Below the pieces are notes generated by a model. It saw only the letters and a program-made list of their open reading frames with translations. It ran no database searches and was not told where the DNA came from. 64,000 nt of DNA from Lachancea mirantina (lineage: Eukaryota > Ascomycota > Saccharomycetes > Saccharomycetales > Saccharomycetaceae): the NCBI GenBank assembly GCA_900074745.1, contig LT598469.1:744001-808000 (forward strand), given 5' to 3'. Shown here in pieces: positions 1 to 9,206 of this stretch; position 1 is the stretch's first letter, and the number at the start of each line of letters is the position of its first letter. The position numbers were made by a program, and so were the translations under genes.

Positions 1-635
1 AACACTCGAGCAAGACAACTTTAATAGTCCTTAACGAGTTTTTATGGTAGAGGGAATTGGTTACTTGCCATTTCAATGAAATACAGCAATATTGACGGAA
101 GGATTGTTGCTTACGATTTTTATAAACTCTGTTCTTCTACAATCATTCTTCTATGTCATGCAATGCATCCGCCAATGTAGTTGAAGTTAAGGACCTTTGG
201 CTTGTAGGTAGTTATCATTGTTAAAAAAGGTTTGGTATAAAATAATATCACAAACAAATATAGAGAGATTGAACCTCCGCACTGGCTATATTATCCACAG
301 AAATTTATTTGGGCTGGAAAAACTGACACAATGTTAGAGAAAGCTAATTGAAGACTTAGTTGACGGAAAGTTGACATAACAAAATAGAAAATTCAAGTCA
401 GTTCAACCAGAAGCTAAATTATCTGGGTTGAGTTTGAGTCGAGACGGCCTAAACTCTGAAGTTGTTTTCCCTGTCGTCAAAAGGTATGTGTGTTCACCTC
501 GGAACTCGGACCGAGAGATTGCCGACTGCCAAGCGATTCCTATCAGACCATATAAAGTATACTTATGGCGAGGAACGGATCAACTCCAGAAACAATCGTT
601 GCGGTGAGCAGTTCATCATCGACGTTCATACAGAA
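1..635. other. Intergenic, upstream of PCS60
   Basis: No gene is visible in the first 635 bases. A TATA-like box (TATAAA) lies at 551-556, about 80 bases before the chosen PCS60 start at 636. The frame of PCS60 stays open back to about 462, and an in-frame ATG lies at 486, but the TATA box position argues against its use. Confidence 0.5.
551..556 (+). promoter_or_regulatory. TATA-like box of PCS60
   Basis: TATAAA lies about 80 bases upstream of the ATG at 636. Because it sits downstream of the alternative in-frame ATG at 486, it helps decide in favour of the shorter protein. Confidence 0.4.
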
Positions 636-2243
636 ATGACCACGACCGCTTCTTTCAATGATACTTTCAAAGTGTCCGACAACATTGCTGTGATTTCCCC
701 AGACACTAAAACTCAAGTTACCTACAAAGAGCTCTCGCACTTCACGGGCCATTTCCAGACTTTGTTCAACTCGTCCGACTCGCCTCTTTACAATGTCGTC
801 GGCAGGCAATCCGCGATCGCGATCTCCATGCCCAACGGTCTAGAATTCGTGACTGCGTTTTTAGGAGCTACTACAGCTGCAAAGATTGCAGCGCCCTTGA
901 ACCCTAATTACAGGGAGAAAGAATTCAACTTTTACCTCGAAGATTTGAAGGCTAAGGTCATTGTGGTGCCCCGTGGTACCACTGTTAAGCAACCTAGAGC
1001 GGAGATCTTGAAATCTGCGCCTAAGTTCGGGTGTTTCATCGTTGAACTGTATTTCCACCAGGAGAGGTATCGGGTCGAATACGATGTCTACTCACCAAAA
1101 GATAGCTACAGATCCAAGGTTTATACTTCGCTTGACAAAGCGGTTTTTGTCAATCATTCCGACAAGTTCCCTGGATTTGCTCGCTCGACCGACGTGGCGC
1201 TGATTTTGCACACTAGCGGAACTACGTCGCGCCCCAAGACTGTGCCACTCTTGCACCTCAACATTGCCAGAAGCTCGCTTAATATTGAGAAGACTTACCA
1301 ACTGTCCCCCAAGGATCGTTCCTATCTTGTCATGCCACTCTTCCATGTGCACGGCCTCATTGGCGTACTTTTGTCCACGTTTCGGGCACAGGGCTCCGTC
1401 GTCATACCACCTCGTTTCAGCGCAAAGCACTTTTGGGATGATTTCGTGACTTGGCGTTGTAATTGGTTCAGCTGCGTGCCCACCATCAGCATGATCATGC
1501 TTAACTGTCCTAAACCAACGCCTATGCCCTACATTCGTTTTATTAGATCGTGCTCTTCGTCGCTGGCGCCTGCCACTTTTCATAAACTTGAAAGCGAGTT
1601 CCATGCTCCGGTCTTGGAAGCCTACGCTATGACGGAAGCAGCTCATCAAATGACCTCGAACAACTTGCCTCCGGGCAAGAGAAAGCCTGGTACTGTGGGA
1701 CAGCCACAAGGTGTCGAAGTTGTGATTCTTGATGAAAAAGACAACAAGTTGCCACAGGGATCTACTGGCGAAGTCTCGATAAGGGGTGAGAACGTTACGC
1801 TTGGTTACGCCAACAACGAGAAGGCCAACAAAGAGAACTTTACTAGACGTGAAAACTATTTCCGCACAGGAGACCAAGGATATTTCGATTCCGAGGGCTT
1901 CTTGGTTCTCACCGGGAGATTAAAAGAGCTGATTAACCGTGGCGGGGAGAAGATATCTCCGATTGAATTGGACAGTGTGATGCTTTCGCATCCGAAGGTC
2001 GACGAGGCCGTAGCGTTTGGCGTGGATGATGAGAAATACGGACAGGCTGTCAATGCTGCTGTGGTGCTCAAACAGGGCCAGAAATTGAGTTATGATGAAT
2101 TGGCCTCGTACCTGAAAAAGAAAGTGTCTTCTTTCAAGGTGCCAGTCAAGATTTTCTTTGTCGACAAGCTACCAAAGACCGCTACTGGCAAAATCCAGCG
2201 TAGAATCATAGCTGAGGTGTTTGCAGGGAAGCCAAAACTTTAG
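636..2243 (+). CDS. PCS60: Peroxisomal AMP-dependent acyl/oxalyl-CoA synthetase (Pcs60)
   Basis: An ANL-superfamily adenylating enzyme, closely similar along its length to S. cerevisiae Pcs60 (YBR222C), which acts as an oxalyl-CoA synthetase in peroxisomes. The protein is 535 aa. The ATP-binding P-loop HTSGTTSRPKTVP lies near residue 191, YAMTE near 330, the RTGDQGY motif near 409, the hinge GRLKELINRGGEKI near 427, and the adenylation lysine motif TATGKIQRR near 515. It ends in P-K-L, a non-canonical type 1 peroxisomal signal where S. cerevisiae has S-K-L. The start at 636 was chosen because the protein from there (MTTTASFNDTF) aligns with the S. cerevisiae N terminus. PDB1 lies next door in the same orientation, as in S. 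cerevisiae. Confidence 0.95.
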   Translation: MTTTASFNDTFKVSDNIAVISPDTKTQVTYKELSHFTGHFQTLFNSSDSPLYNVVGRQSAIAISMPNGLEFVTAFLGATTAAKIAAPLNPNYREKEFNFYLEDLKAKVIVVPRGTTVKQPRAEILKSAPKFGCFIVELYFHQERYRVEYDVYSPKDSYRSKVYTSLDKAVFVNHSDKFPGFARSTDVALILHTSGTTSRPKTVPLLHLNIARSSLNIEKTYQLSPKDRSYLVMPLFHVHGLIGVLLSTFRAQGSVVIPPRFSAKHFWDDFVTWRCNWFSCVPTISMIMLNCPKPTPMPYIRFIRSCSSSLAPATFHKLESEFHAPVLEAYAMTEAAHQMTSNNLPPGKRKPGTVGQPQGVEVVILDEKDNKLPQGSTGEVSIRGENVTLGYANNEKANKENFTRRENYFRTGDQGYFDSEGFLVLTGRLKELINRGGEKISPIELDSVMLSHPKVDEAVAFGVDDEKYGQAVNAAVVLKQGQKLSYDELASYLKKKVSSFKVPVKIFFVDKLPKTATGKIQRRIIAEVFAGKPKL

Positions 2244-2997
2244 ACACAGGACGTACATACAGGGACGAAAAGAAACACGCTCGACAGCGACAGATATATT
2301 ACCACCTGCATGATTTCATATATACATCTACAGGGAAACCAGATCCGTATGATTTACACTTAGACACTTAGAGACGAAAGAAACTGGTTCATTTTCTCTT
2401 TAATTTTCACACATCCCCAGTTTTTTAGTTTAAGCTCACAGACTGACATTAAGATTATAAATGATTTCCGGGATGATGCAAGAAACGCAACATTGAATGC
2501 ACGAATTAAATTCTCCCAAAAAGATTTAAAAGGTTAATGTAAAATAGACACAATTAAACCGTGCTCATGATCGTATTATCGGCCAACTGGGCTCTTGTCG
2601 ATGATCGAAGTGCGAATGTGAATCCCTTTGTACGAAACCATCAACCAAGATAACAATAATTCCGTTCGTTAATCAGTTTCTCTTTTAGAGAAGCCATCTA
2701 AAATCTTTATTCAAATCTAAGTAAACTCGGAACGTCTTTTGAACTTAGAAGATATTCTGTATCTTTTGATCATCAAATTGTAATCAAAATGTCTCCTTTT
2801 TATACCAGATGCTTCTATAATCTATGATAAGTGACTATGCCATTTCTGATAATTTTTTTCCCTTGGTCACAATTTGAATATTTGACAGGGATATATAAAC
2901 GTGAAGGGTTTTTCCCATACAACACACCACACTGTTCTTGCAATTCTATTGGAAGAGAGTGCAGTTTTTTAAATCTGATTGACCCTTTTAACAAACA
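2244..2997. other. Intergenic PCS60-PDB1
   Basis: About 750 bases, AT-rich, with no convincing gene. It holds the PCS60 3' end and the PDB1 promoter; TATATAAA at 2892-2899 is about 100 bases before the PDB1 ATG and is the likely TATA box. Confidence 0.5.
2892..2899 (+). promoter_or_regulatory. TATA box of PDB1
   Basis: TATATAAA about 100 bases upstream of the PDB1 start codon, a normal distance for a yeast core promoter. Confidence 0.5.
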
Positions 2998-4083
2998 ATG
3001 GCATCAGGATTGTTGAGAACATTTACCGGGGTCGCAAAATGCGCCCGTTTTGGCGTGCAAGGTCCATTGTCGATGAGAATGGCTTCCACTAAAACTATGA
3101 CCGTTCGAGACGCTCTTAACAGTGCGATGGCAGAGGAAATGGACCGTGACGACGATGTTTTCATCATTGGTGAGGAAGTTGCGCAGTATAACGGAGCTTA
3201 CAAGGTCACGAAGGGCCTTTTGGATCGTTTTGGCGAACGCAGGGTCGTTGACACCCCAATTACCGAAATGGGGTTAGCCGGTCTCGCTGTCGGTGCTGCA
3301 CTCAAAGGCTTGAAACCAATCGTTGAATTCATGTCATTCAACTTCTCCATGCAGGCCATCGATCAAGTGGTCAATTCGGCTGCCAAAACCTACTACATGT
3401 CCGGTGGTACCCAGAAATGTCAAATCGTTTTCAGAGGCCCCAACGGTGCTGCCGTTGGTGTCGGTGCGCAGCACTCGCAAGACTTTTCCGCTTGGTATGG
3501 TTCCATTCCTGGTATGAAGGTTTTGGTGCCTTACTCTGCTGAGGACGCAAGGGGTCTTTTGAAGGCTGCCATCCGAGACCCTAACCCGGTCGTCTTCCTT
3601 GAGAACGAGCTTCTGTATGGTGAATCTTTTGAGATTTCCGAGGAGGTTTTGTCGCCTGACTTCACGTTGCCATACACTGCCAAGATTGAGAGAGAGGGTT
3701 CTGACATCTCGATTGTCACCTACACCAGAAATGTGCAATTTTCTTTGCAAGCGGCAGAAATTTTGGACAAGCAGTACGGTGTTTCTGCCGAGGTCGTCAA
3801 TCTACGTGTCATTAGACCAATGGACGTCAACGCGATTATCAACACTGTCAAGAAGACCAATCACATGATCACCGTTGAATCCACATTCCCATCCTTCGGT
3901 GTTGGATCCGAAATCATTGCCAAAGTTATGGAATCAGAAGCCTTCGACTATTTGGATGCTCCTATCCAAAGAGTGACCGGTGCCGACGTGCCAACTCCAT
4001 ACTGCAAGGAATTGGAGGATTTCGCTTTCCCTGACCCTGACACTATTGTTCGCGCGGCCAAAAAGGTCCTTTCAATCGAGTAA
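2998..4083 (+). CDS. PDB1: Pyruvate dehydrogenase E1 subunit beta, mitochondrial
   Basis: E1-beta of the mitochondrial pyruvate dehydrogenase complex, which converts pyruvate to acetyl-CoA together with the alpha subunit, E2 and E3. The protein is 361 aa, close to S. cerevisiae Pdb1 (YBR221C). Residues 1 to about 30 are basic and Ser/Ala-rich with few acids, as expected for a matrix presequence. The mature part starts at [15 protein letters not shown]. The transketolase-like pyrimidine-binding domain ([31 protein letters not shown]) is followed by the C-terminal transketolase domain ([17 protein letters not shown]). The same window encodes PKP2, a kinase that regulates this complex, but the genes are 17 kb apart, so the proximity is probably only chromosomal history. 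Confidence 0.97.
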   Translation: MASGLLRTFTGVAKCARFGVQGPLSMRMASTKTMTVRDALNSAMAEEMDRDDDVFIIGEEVAQYNGAYKVTKGLLDRFGERRVVDTPITEMGLAGLAVGAALKGLKPIVEFMSFNFSMQAIDQVVNSAAKTYYMSGGTQKCQIVFRGPNGAAVGVGAQHSQDFSAWYGSIPGMKVLVPYSAEDARGLLKAAIRDPNPVVFLENELLYGESFEISEEVLSPDFTLPYTAKIEREGSDISIVTYTRNVQFSLQAAEILDKQYGVSAEVVNLRVIRPMDVNAIINTVKKTNHMITVESTFPSFGVGSEIIAKVMESEAFDYLDAPIQRVTGADVPTPYCKELEDFAFPDPDTIVRAAKKVLSIE

Positions 4084-4296
4084 GCGGTTTAAAGGTGCTT
4101 TAATTTTTCGAACGAGCTCCTCAGGCTCGATCTCCTTTTCCGACAAAGCGTCAAGAACGACCACGTCTTCTGACAGAACATCCTGCCCCCCGTATAACAC
4201 TGTGCGTGCTACTGGCCGCCACCAATCAAAGGGATTGCCATGTACATTTGCAAAAAATTGGCAGAATTGTAAATAGCGTTCAGAAGCTGACGCCAT
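4072..4296 (-). CDS. Candidate small protein, antisense overlap with PDB1 3' end
   Basis: An open frame of 74 codons from an ATG at 4296, with a stop in frame upstream, running towards PDB1 and overlapping its last 12 bases. The product is acidic at its C terminus and contains an F-D-W-W-R-P stretch near residue 22; no signal peptide or membrane segment is visible. The residue mix looks protein-like (charged alternation, aromatic core), unlike most chance frames here, but I recognise no family. It could equally be a chance frame in the PDB1 3' region. Conservation in related species would decide. Confidence 0.3.
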   Translation of the reverse strand: MASASERYLQFCQFFANVHGNPFDWWRPVARTVLYGGQDVLSEDVVVLDALSEKEIEPEELVRKIKAPLNRLLD

Positions 4297-4906
4297 CGCC
4301 TCTATGTCGAAGCGGAACCTTGGCAATGAGGGCAAGGCTTTCCTTGTTTACACCTTCAAGAGCGAAGATAAGCCACATATTCGCGAAGTATCGGATACAT
4401 CATATTCCAACTGTATACATAATGAGTTTTTCGAAAGAAAAGTATTTTTTGAGTGTGTTGACGATTCGCTTCTTAAATGAAATCGCATATTACGCAAGAA
4501 CATGGTTTGAAGGAGCTAGAAGCTTTACACAAACTAAAGTGCGCTTTTTTAAAATGGCAGAGAACCCTTCTCCGAGAACCCTCTATGCTCAATTCAAAAT
4601 CTTCTACATGAATAGTGAATAGTCACGCAGATGTGCGAACGTCGTGGATTATGAAGACTAACAGTTTCACAGAGGGGACGAGCTCAAATTATCAATGTTT
4701 ATATAACCGAGATACGATCACGATGATCGAAATCATATCGGAAGCATGCCATTATTACCAATAGATGGTTATCTATGTGTAAATTAATTTTTTTATGTTC
4801 TCGGTGATTAAGATTGTTGATCTATTAAAGAACAATTCTTTAGCTACTTAACAAAGGATAGTGCTGGAGATAGGGAGAAAGGTCTGAGAACAATTCAGGA
4901 ATTAAG
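4297..4906. other. Intergenic upstream of YBR220C
   Basis: About 600 bases with no convincing gene. A TATATAA at 4700-4706 lies about 200 bases before the next start codon and may serve as its core promoter. Confidence 0.4.
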
Positions 4907-6544
4907 ATGGCTGAAGTAGGTCGAAGGCTGGCCAAACATGACGTTCGACCATTTTTACTACTGATTGTTCTCTATTTTCTGCAAGGAATTCCGGTAGGGT
5001 TAGCCTTTGGAACGATACCGTTTCTTCTCAAATCGACCATCAAAGGGAGTACATTTACGTCAGTGGGGCTCTTTAGTATGGCAACCTACCCATACTCGCT
5101 GAAAATTCTTTGGTCACCGATAGTGGATTCTGTTTACAATGTGAAAATTGGTAGACGTCGATCGTGGATTATACCTGTGCAGCTTGTGAGCGGTTTAGCG
5201 CTTTGGTTACTAGGCTATTGCGTTTCGAAGGACTTGGTTTTTGCCGGGGTGGATGCTGCTTATCGTGAGGGGTCAATCGGTGTCGCTGATGCCAAAAACA
5301 CTAACATTAAAGTTTTGACCATTTGTTTCCTAATTCTCGTGTTTCTCTGTGCCACACAGGACATTGCCGTTGACGGATGGGCACTCGAGATTCTTTCTCA
5401 ACAATCCTTATCTTTCGCTTCCACGGCACAAACTGTGGGGCTGAACATGGGTTATTTCCTTTCTTTCACAGTTTTCTTGGCATTCAACTCCAGTGATTTC
5501 ATGAACCGGTACGTCAGATCGGTGCCAAAAAATTACGGCATTGTGAGCTTAGGCTCATATTTAAAACTATCTGGAATTACTTACGTTTTGGTTACTATTT
5601 TCATCATTCTCAAGACGAAGGAGACGCCCGATTTCGATAGCGTTCTTCCTGGCCTGGCTAAGAAAAGCGACGAAAAGAAGCCCCAATTGATTGAATATGC
5701 TGTAGATCTGACCGGGACTTCAAAGACCACTACAAAAAACGTCTACAGGGCCTTCTTTAAAGTTTTGAAACTCAAACCAGTCCAGTCCCTGATTTTCATC
5801 CATTTCGTCTCCAAGTTCGCATTCCAGTGTAATGACGCTGCAACAAACCTCAAACTTCTCGAGCGCGGCCTCAAACGCGAAGATCTTGCCATTACAGTGC
5901 TCATAGATTTCCCATTCGAGTTAATCTTTGGCTACTATGTCGCTAAGTGGAGTTCCGAGACCTGGGACAGAAAGCCAACCTCAAGCAAGTCATATTCGAG
6001 ATTTTTCGTCGGAGAAAGAGGCCCTTTAACGCCTTGGCTTTGGGGCTACTTAGGCAGGCTCGCAGCGGCAATGATGGGCTCTTACCTGGTATGGGCATTT
6101 CCCGAAACAAAGGAAATTCCCAGCTATTATTTTATGATGGTTATTTTGCAACATCTGGTGAGTTCTTTTATGGCAACAGTCCAATTTGTTGGGATAGCGG
6201 CATTTCACAACAAAATAGCAGATCCCATGATCGGGGGAACTTATCTAACACTTCTGAACACTATCAGCAACATGGGAGGAACTTGGCCACGGCTTTTGAT
6301 TATGTCAATGATAGATTTCTTCACGAAAACAGAATGCTTTATGGATGCAGAACGCGCTTTCCACTTCACAGCTACGAGAAGCTCGTGCGAAAAAGACGGA
6401 GGCAAGCTCGTCAACACCCGGGATGGATATTTTATGACAAATGCTCTTTGCATAACTATGGGCCTTTGTCTCTATTTTGGATACCTCAAGACAAAAGGTC
6501 AACAGCTCCAGAGACTTCCTCTTACTTCATGGAGATGCGAATAA
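4907..6544 (+). CDS. YBR220C: Acetyl-CoA transporter-like membrane protein (SLC33A1/AT-1 family)
   Basis: A polytopic membrane protein of 545 aa, similar in length and layout to S. cerevisiae YBR220C and to the ER acetyl-CoA transporter AT-1 (SLC33A1), a branch of the major facilitator fold. It has about 10-12 hydrophobic segments. The first runs through FLLLIVLYFLQGIPVGLAFG near residue 20, the signature opening of the family. Loop motifs such as IGRRRSWIIPVQL (near 82) and CATQDIAVDGWALEIL (near 147) are typical. The central loop after helix 6 is hydrophilic. By family, it would move acetyl-CoA across an organelle membrane, probably the ER; this is not proven for the yeast protein. It lies next to PDB1 as in S. 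cerevisiae and is convergent with SCS3, 12 bases apart. Confidence 0.9.
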   Translation: MAEVGRRLAKHDVRPFLLLIVLYFLQGIPVGLAFGTIPFLLKSTIKGSTFTSVGLFSMATYPYSLKILWSPIVDSVYNVKIGRRRSWIIPVQLVSGLALWLLGYCVSKDLVFAGVDAAYREGSIGVADAKNTNIKVLTICFLILVFLCATQDIAVDGWALEILSQQSLSFASTAQTVGLNMGYFLSFTVFLAFNSSDFMNRYVRSVPKNYGIVSLGSYLKLSGITYVLVTIFIILKTKETPDFDSVLPGLAKKSDEKKPQLIEYAVDLTGTSKTTTKNVYRAFFKVLKLKPVQSLIFIHFVSKFAFQCNDAATNLKLLERGLKREDLAITVLIDFPFELIFGYYVAKWSSETWDRKPTSSKSYSRFFVGERGPLTPWLWGYLGRLAAAMMGSYLVWAFPETKEIPSYYFMMVILQHLVSSFMATVQFVGIAAFHNKIADPMIGGTYLTLLNTISNMGGTWPRLLIMSMIDFFTKTECFMDAERAFHFTATRSSCEKDGGKLVNTRDGYFMTNALCITMGLCLYFGYLKTKGQQLQRLPLTSWRCE

Positions 6545-6556
6545 GAGCACCGCAAA

Positions 6557-7669
6557 TCAGTTAATGTTTAAATAGACCAAAGTAGCGACAATATATGCAC
6601 ATATCAGCCCACTGAGCTGCTCCCAAAGGGTATGGAAAACAATTGTGGTGATGAGAAAGCTCCACCACCACATGCCGACAAGCACCACCAACAGTATGAC
6701 CGGGTTATTCCAGAACACGTATTTGACAAGTAATGTAACGATATAGTAAACCTCGCGAGCCGACTCCAAAGGTGGTTTGACTAACGCTCTTAGCACATCT
6801 CGCACATCTCCTACATTGTTCACCGGTGACCGGCGGGTTCTGATACCCCACAGAGTTTTCAAAGTCAAGATTTTGATACAATGCGCTCGAAGTTCTTCGA
6901 ACACCGCTTTGTCCTTCCACAGAGCTCTCCAGGCTCTTTTCCCTATGGCCTGCAACTCACCGAGTAAAAACATTGACATCAATGTAATGAGAAAAATGTG
7001 GCCACTGGGATCATGTCCACCAATCCATTGTCCACCCAAAGATTGGCAGATGTTTGAAGAGTTTATCTTGCGCCAACGATGCAAGATTTCATCGATATAC
7101 TCATTTAATTGACCCGGCGTATAATTACCTTCCATAAGTTGATCCTTATTTTCGCTGACCCATGACTCTATCCTTGATAATGCATGCTTGACCATATTCG
7201 TGGGATCGTCCTTTAAATCTTTCAGCACATTGTATAGTTTGGCCAAAGATCTTTGACGGCGGTTTACCGTGTCGTGAAATTTCTCATTCAACTTCCATTG
7301 TAGAATTTCGTTAGGGTCAAACACGTCAAAATTGCAGCGACCGCCAGTCAATGTGAATACAATGTCCATGATGGGTGCTGCTCCTGAGATAATGGACTGC
7401 GTGAAGAAAAGCCACCATGCCGTCAAAACCACGTATCTTAAAAGCACTTTTTTCCACGATCCGACTTGTTGCAATCCTCTGTACCTGATAAAACACCACC
7501 ACCCCACCACACTAGTCCAAAACCATCCACGCTTCACGAAGTAAACGTTAAACCATCCATCTTTATCTGCGTCTATATTCAGCCAGTAAGACAATATGTG
7601 CCCGAAAACCAACGTAACGGGACACAGCGAAAACAGAAAGATCTGATAGCCGCTGATTTTCCTCCTCAT
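6557..7669 (-). CDS. SCS3: FIT-family lipid droplet/ER protein Scs3
   Basis: Fat-storage-inducing transmembrane (FIT2) family member, 370 aa from the ATG at 7669; S. cerevisiae Scs3 (YGL126W) is about 380 aa. FIT proteins sit in the ER membrane and support lipid droplet budding and phospholipid balance; scs3 mutants need inositol in S. cerevisiae. Several hydrophobic helices are visible, with family motifs VKRGWFWTSVVGWWCFIRYR near residue 50 and TGGRCNFDVFD near 125. The GGHDPSGHIFL motif near residue 228 carries conserved histidines thought to be catalytic. A GTG nine codons upstream (7696) was rejected as start because the first ATG fits the S. cerevisiae N terminus. It is divergent from MED31, the same pairing as in S. 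cerevisiae. Confidence 0.93.
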   Translation of the reverse strand: MRRKISGYQIFLFSLCPVTLVFGHILSYWLNIDADKDGWFNVYFVKRGWFWTSVVGWWCFIRYRGLQQVGSWKKVLLRYVVLTAWWLFFTQSIISGAAPIMDIVFTLTGGRCNFDVFDPNEILQWKLNEKFHDTVNRRQRSLAKLYNVLKDLKDDPTNMVKHALSRIESWVSENKDQLMEGNYTPGQLNEYIDEILHRWRKINSSNICQSLGGQWIGGHDPSGHIFLITLMSMFLLGELQAIGKRAWRALWKDKAVFEELRAHCIKILTLKTLWGIRTRRSPVNNVGDVRDVLRALVKPPLESAREVYYIVTLLVKYVFWNNPVILLVVLVGMWWWSFLITTIVFHTLWEQLSGLICAYIVATLVYLNIN

Positions 7670-7786
7670 CTTTGTTAAGAAATTTATGGTGGCCACCGAA
7701 TGATGAAGCTATCTTTGCTTGAATCAACCTGCCACCTTGGCCTTTAAATGAGAAGAAGATCCGAGCACTTCAAACTAGATATACAT

Positions 7787-7794
7787 TCACGTGA
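7787..7794. promoter_or_regulatory. TCACGTGA (Cbf1-type) site between SCS3 and MED31
   Basis: Perfect palindromic TCACGTGA in the roughly 210-base divergent promoter, 86 bases before the MED31 ATG. This matches the Cbf1/CDEI consensus; binding is inferred. Confidence 0.5.
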
Positions 7795-7879
7795 CTTGCT
7801 TAATCCGTAAGAAAATCATATTCCTAGTACCCTGACCAACTCATCGTTAGCACCGTGATAAGCACTAGTTCATGCAGTA

Positions 7880-8269
7880 ATGGACAGCGACACCGCAATT
7901 AACGCGGACAGCGCTGAATTACAGCAGCAAGTCGATGAGCCTCCAACGAGGTTTGAAGTGGAGCTGGAGTTTGTGCAGTGTTTGGCGAACATCCCGTACG
8001 TTGTGTTTTTGCTCAGTCAACCGCAGATATGGAAAGACCCGAAATTTCGGGCCTATTTGAAATACCTCGAGTACTGGACCCGACATCCCTACGCGCAATG
8101 CATCGTGTATCCCAATTGTCTCTTTGTGCTCAAATTGCTCAACGGCTACATGGAAAACGCAACGATCAGCGAGGACGGGATGTTAGAAGGCATTGAGGAG
8201 TTGCCGAAGCTTCTGCAGAGCCAAGGAGGCGTGTGGATGAACGAAATGGTCGAACGGTGGAACAGATAG
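7880..8269 (+). CDS. MED31: Mediator complex subunit 31 (Soh1)
   Basis: A middle-module subunit of the RNA polymerase II Mediator complex. The protein is 129 aa, about the size of S. cerevisiae Soh1/Med31 (YGL127C). The strongly conserved core begins at RFEVELEFVQCLANIPYVVF (residue 24 on) and includes YLKYLEYWTRHPYAQCIVYPN (near 64), the hallmark of the family. The short C-terminal part is specific to the lineage. Divergent with SCS3, as in S. cerevisiae. Confidence 0.97.
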   Translation: MDSDTAINADSAELQQQVDEPPTRFEVELEFVQCLANIPYVVFLLSQPQIWKDPKFRAYLKYLEYWTRHPYAQCIVYPNCLFVLKLLNGYMENATISEDGMLEGIEELPKLLQSQGGVWMNEMVERWNR

Positions 8270-9206
8270 ATGCCGGCACGATTAGATATGGCCCGTGTGA
8301 GAGACGGGGCCGCGCGTTCTCCTTTCCCGCCAAATCATAGGTTCACAGCATCGGAGCGGCACGCTCGCCCGTACTTACAGGGCCGAAAATAAAAACTACT
8401 CTTTGGACGGAAACTACAATACCTAAGTTGCAATTGACACCGCTAACCTCACTTAGACGGCACAGTCCTGTTTTCTCACTGCATCGAATATTCAGTCACG
8501 TGCACATGTAATATTGCATCATGTGACAAAATTATGAAGAAACTCTTTTCCAAAAGTTTCTAATGGAAATACTTTCATTTAGCTCACAAGTAGTGTAATG
8601 TCTACGTTTTTGAGAAGAACGAAATTCTAACCAGCAGCAATAGTCGCGTTTTCCGGGGCACTTAAGCACGCGTCTGATCGAGGAAATTGCCGTATGGAGA
8701 TTTCCTAGACTTCTGCGATTTCCGGTGGCTTTACCTATCAATGTTCGTTCTATCATCACACCGTTGCGAAGGACGTTAAGCACCGATCAGTGCTACGTCA
8801 CGGTTTATAATGGAAGTTTTTGCTTAGCTAAAATTCGAGGCCCAGACTTCTTCGCAGCCACTGCAACATGACGGTCTGCTCTCGTAGGTTTTTATAGTTA
8901 CCCGAACAAAACTCGAACGGCTCATTAGAAAGAGTCATACTTGTATGACCACTCATGTTGACGTTCTCGGAAATGATTGGACGATCAAATTAGTTACCCG
9001 GACTAATAAGGTCTATTTAAGAAGATGGCGGCAGAGAGGGGAGGAAGAAGAGAACAAGACGGAGCCTTGAAAATAGTGAAAGAGCCGCCATCGCTTTCTC
9101 AACTGGTTTGTCAGGTAGTTAACATTCGAATCGTTATATTATAGGACGACTTGGGTTACAATTGAGTAGAGCCTTTTGAAAACAAAACAGCTTTTCCCCT
9201 TGTATT
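8270..9206. other. Intergenic MED31-PYC
   Basis: About 940 bases without a supportable gene. It contains TCACGTG at 8496-8502 and TATA-like stretches (for example near 9012, TATTTAAG), consistent with a long upstream control region for the pyruvate carboxylase gene. An 83-codon minus-strand frame at 8532-8783 looks like chance. Confidence 0.4.

Noticed and set aside
1092-1877. 261-codon minus-strand frame inside PCS60
   Set aside because: Fully covered by a strongly conserved enzyme on the other strand.
8532-8783. 83-codon minus-strand frame in the PYC promoter region
   Set aside because: Basic, low-information composition and no recognisable family.
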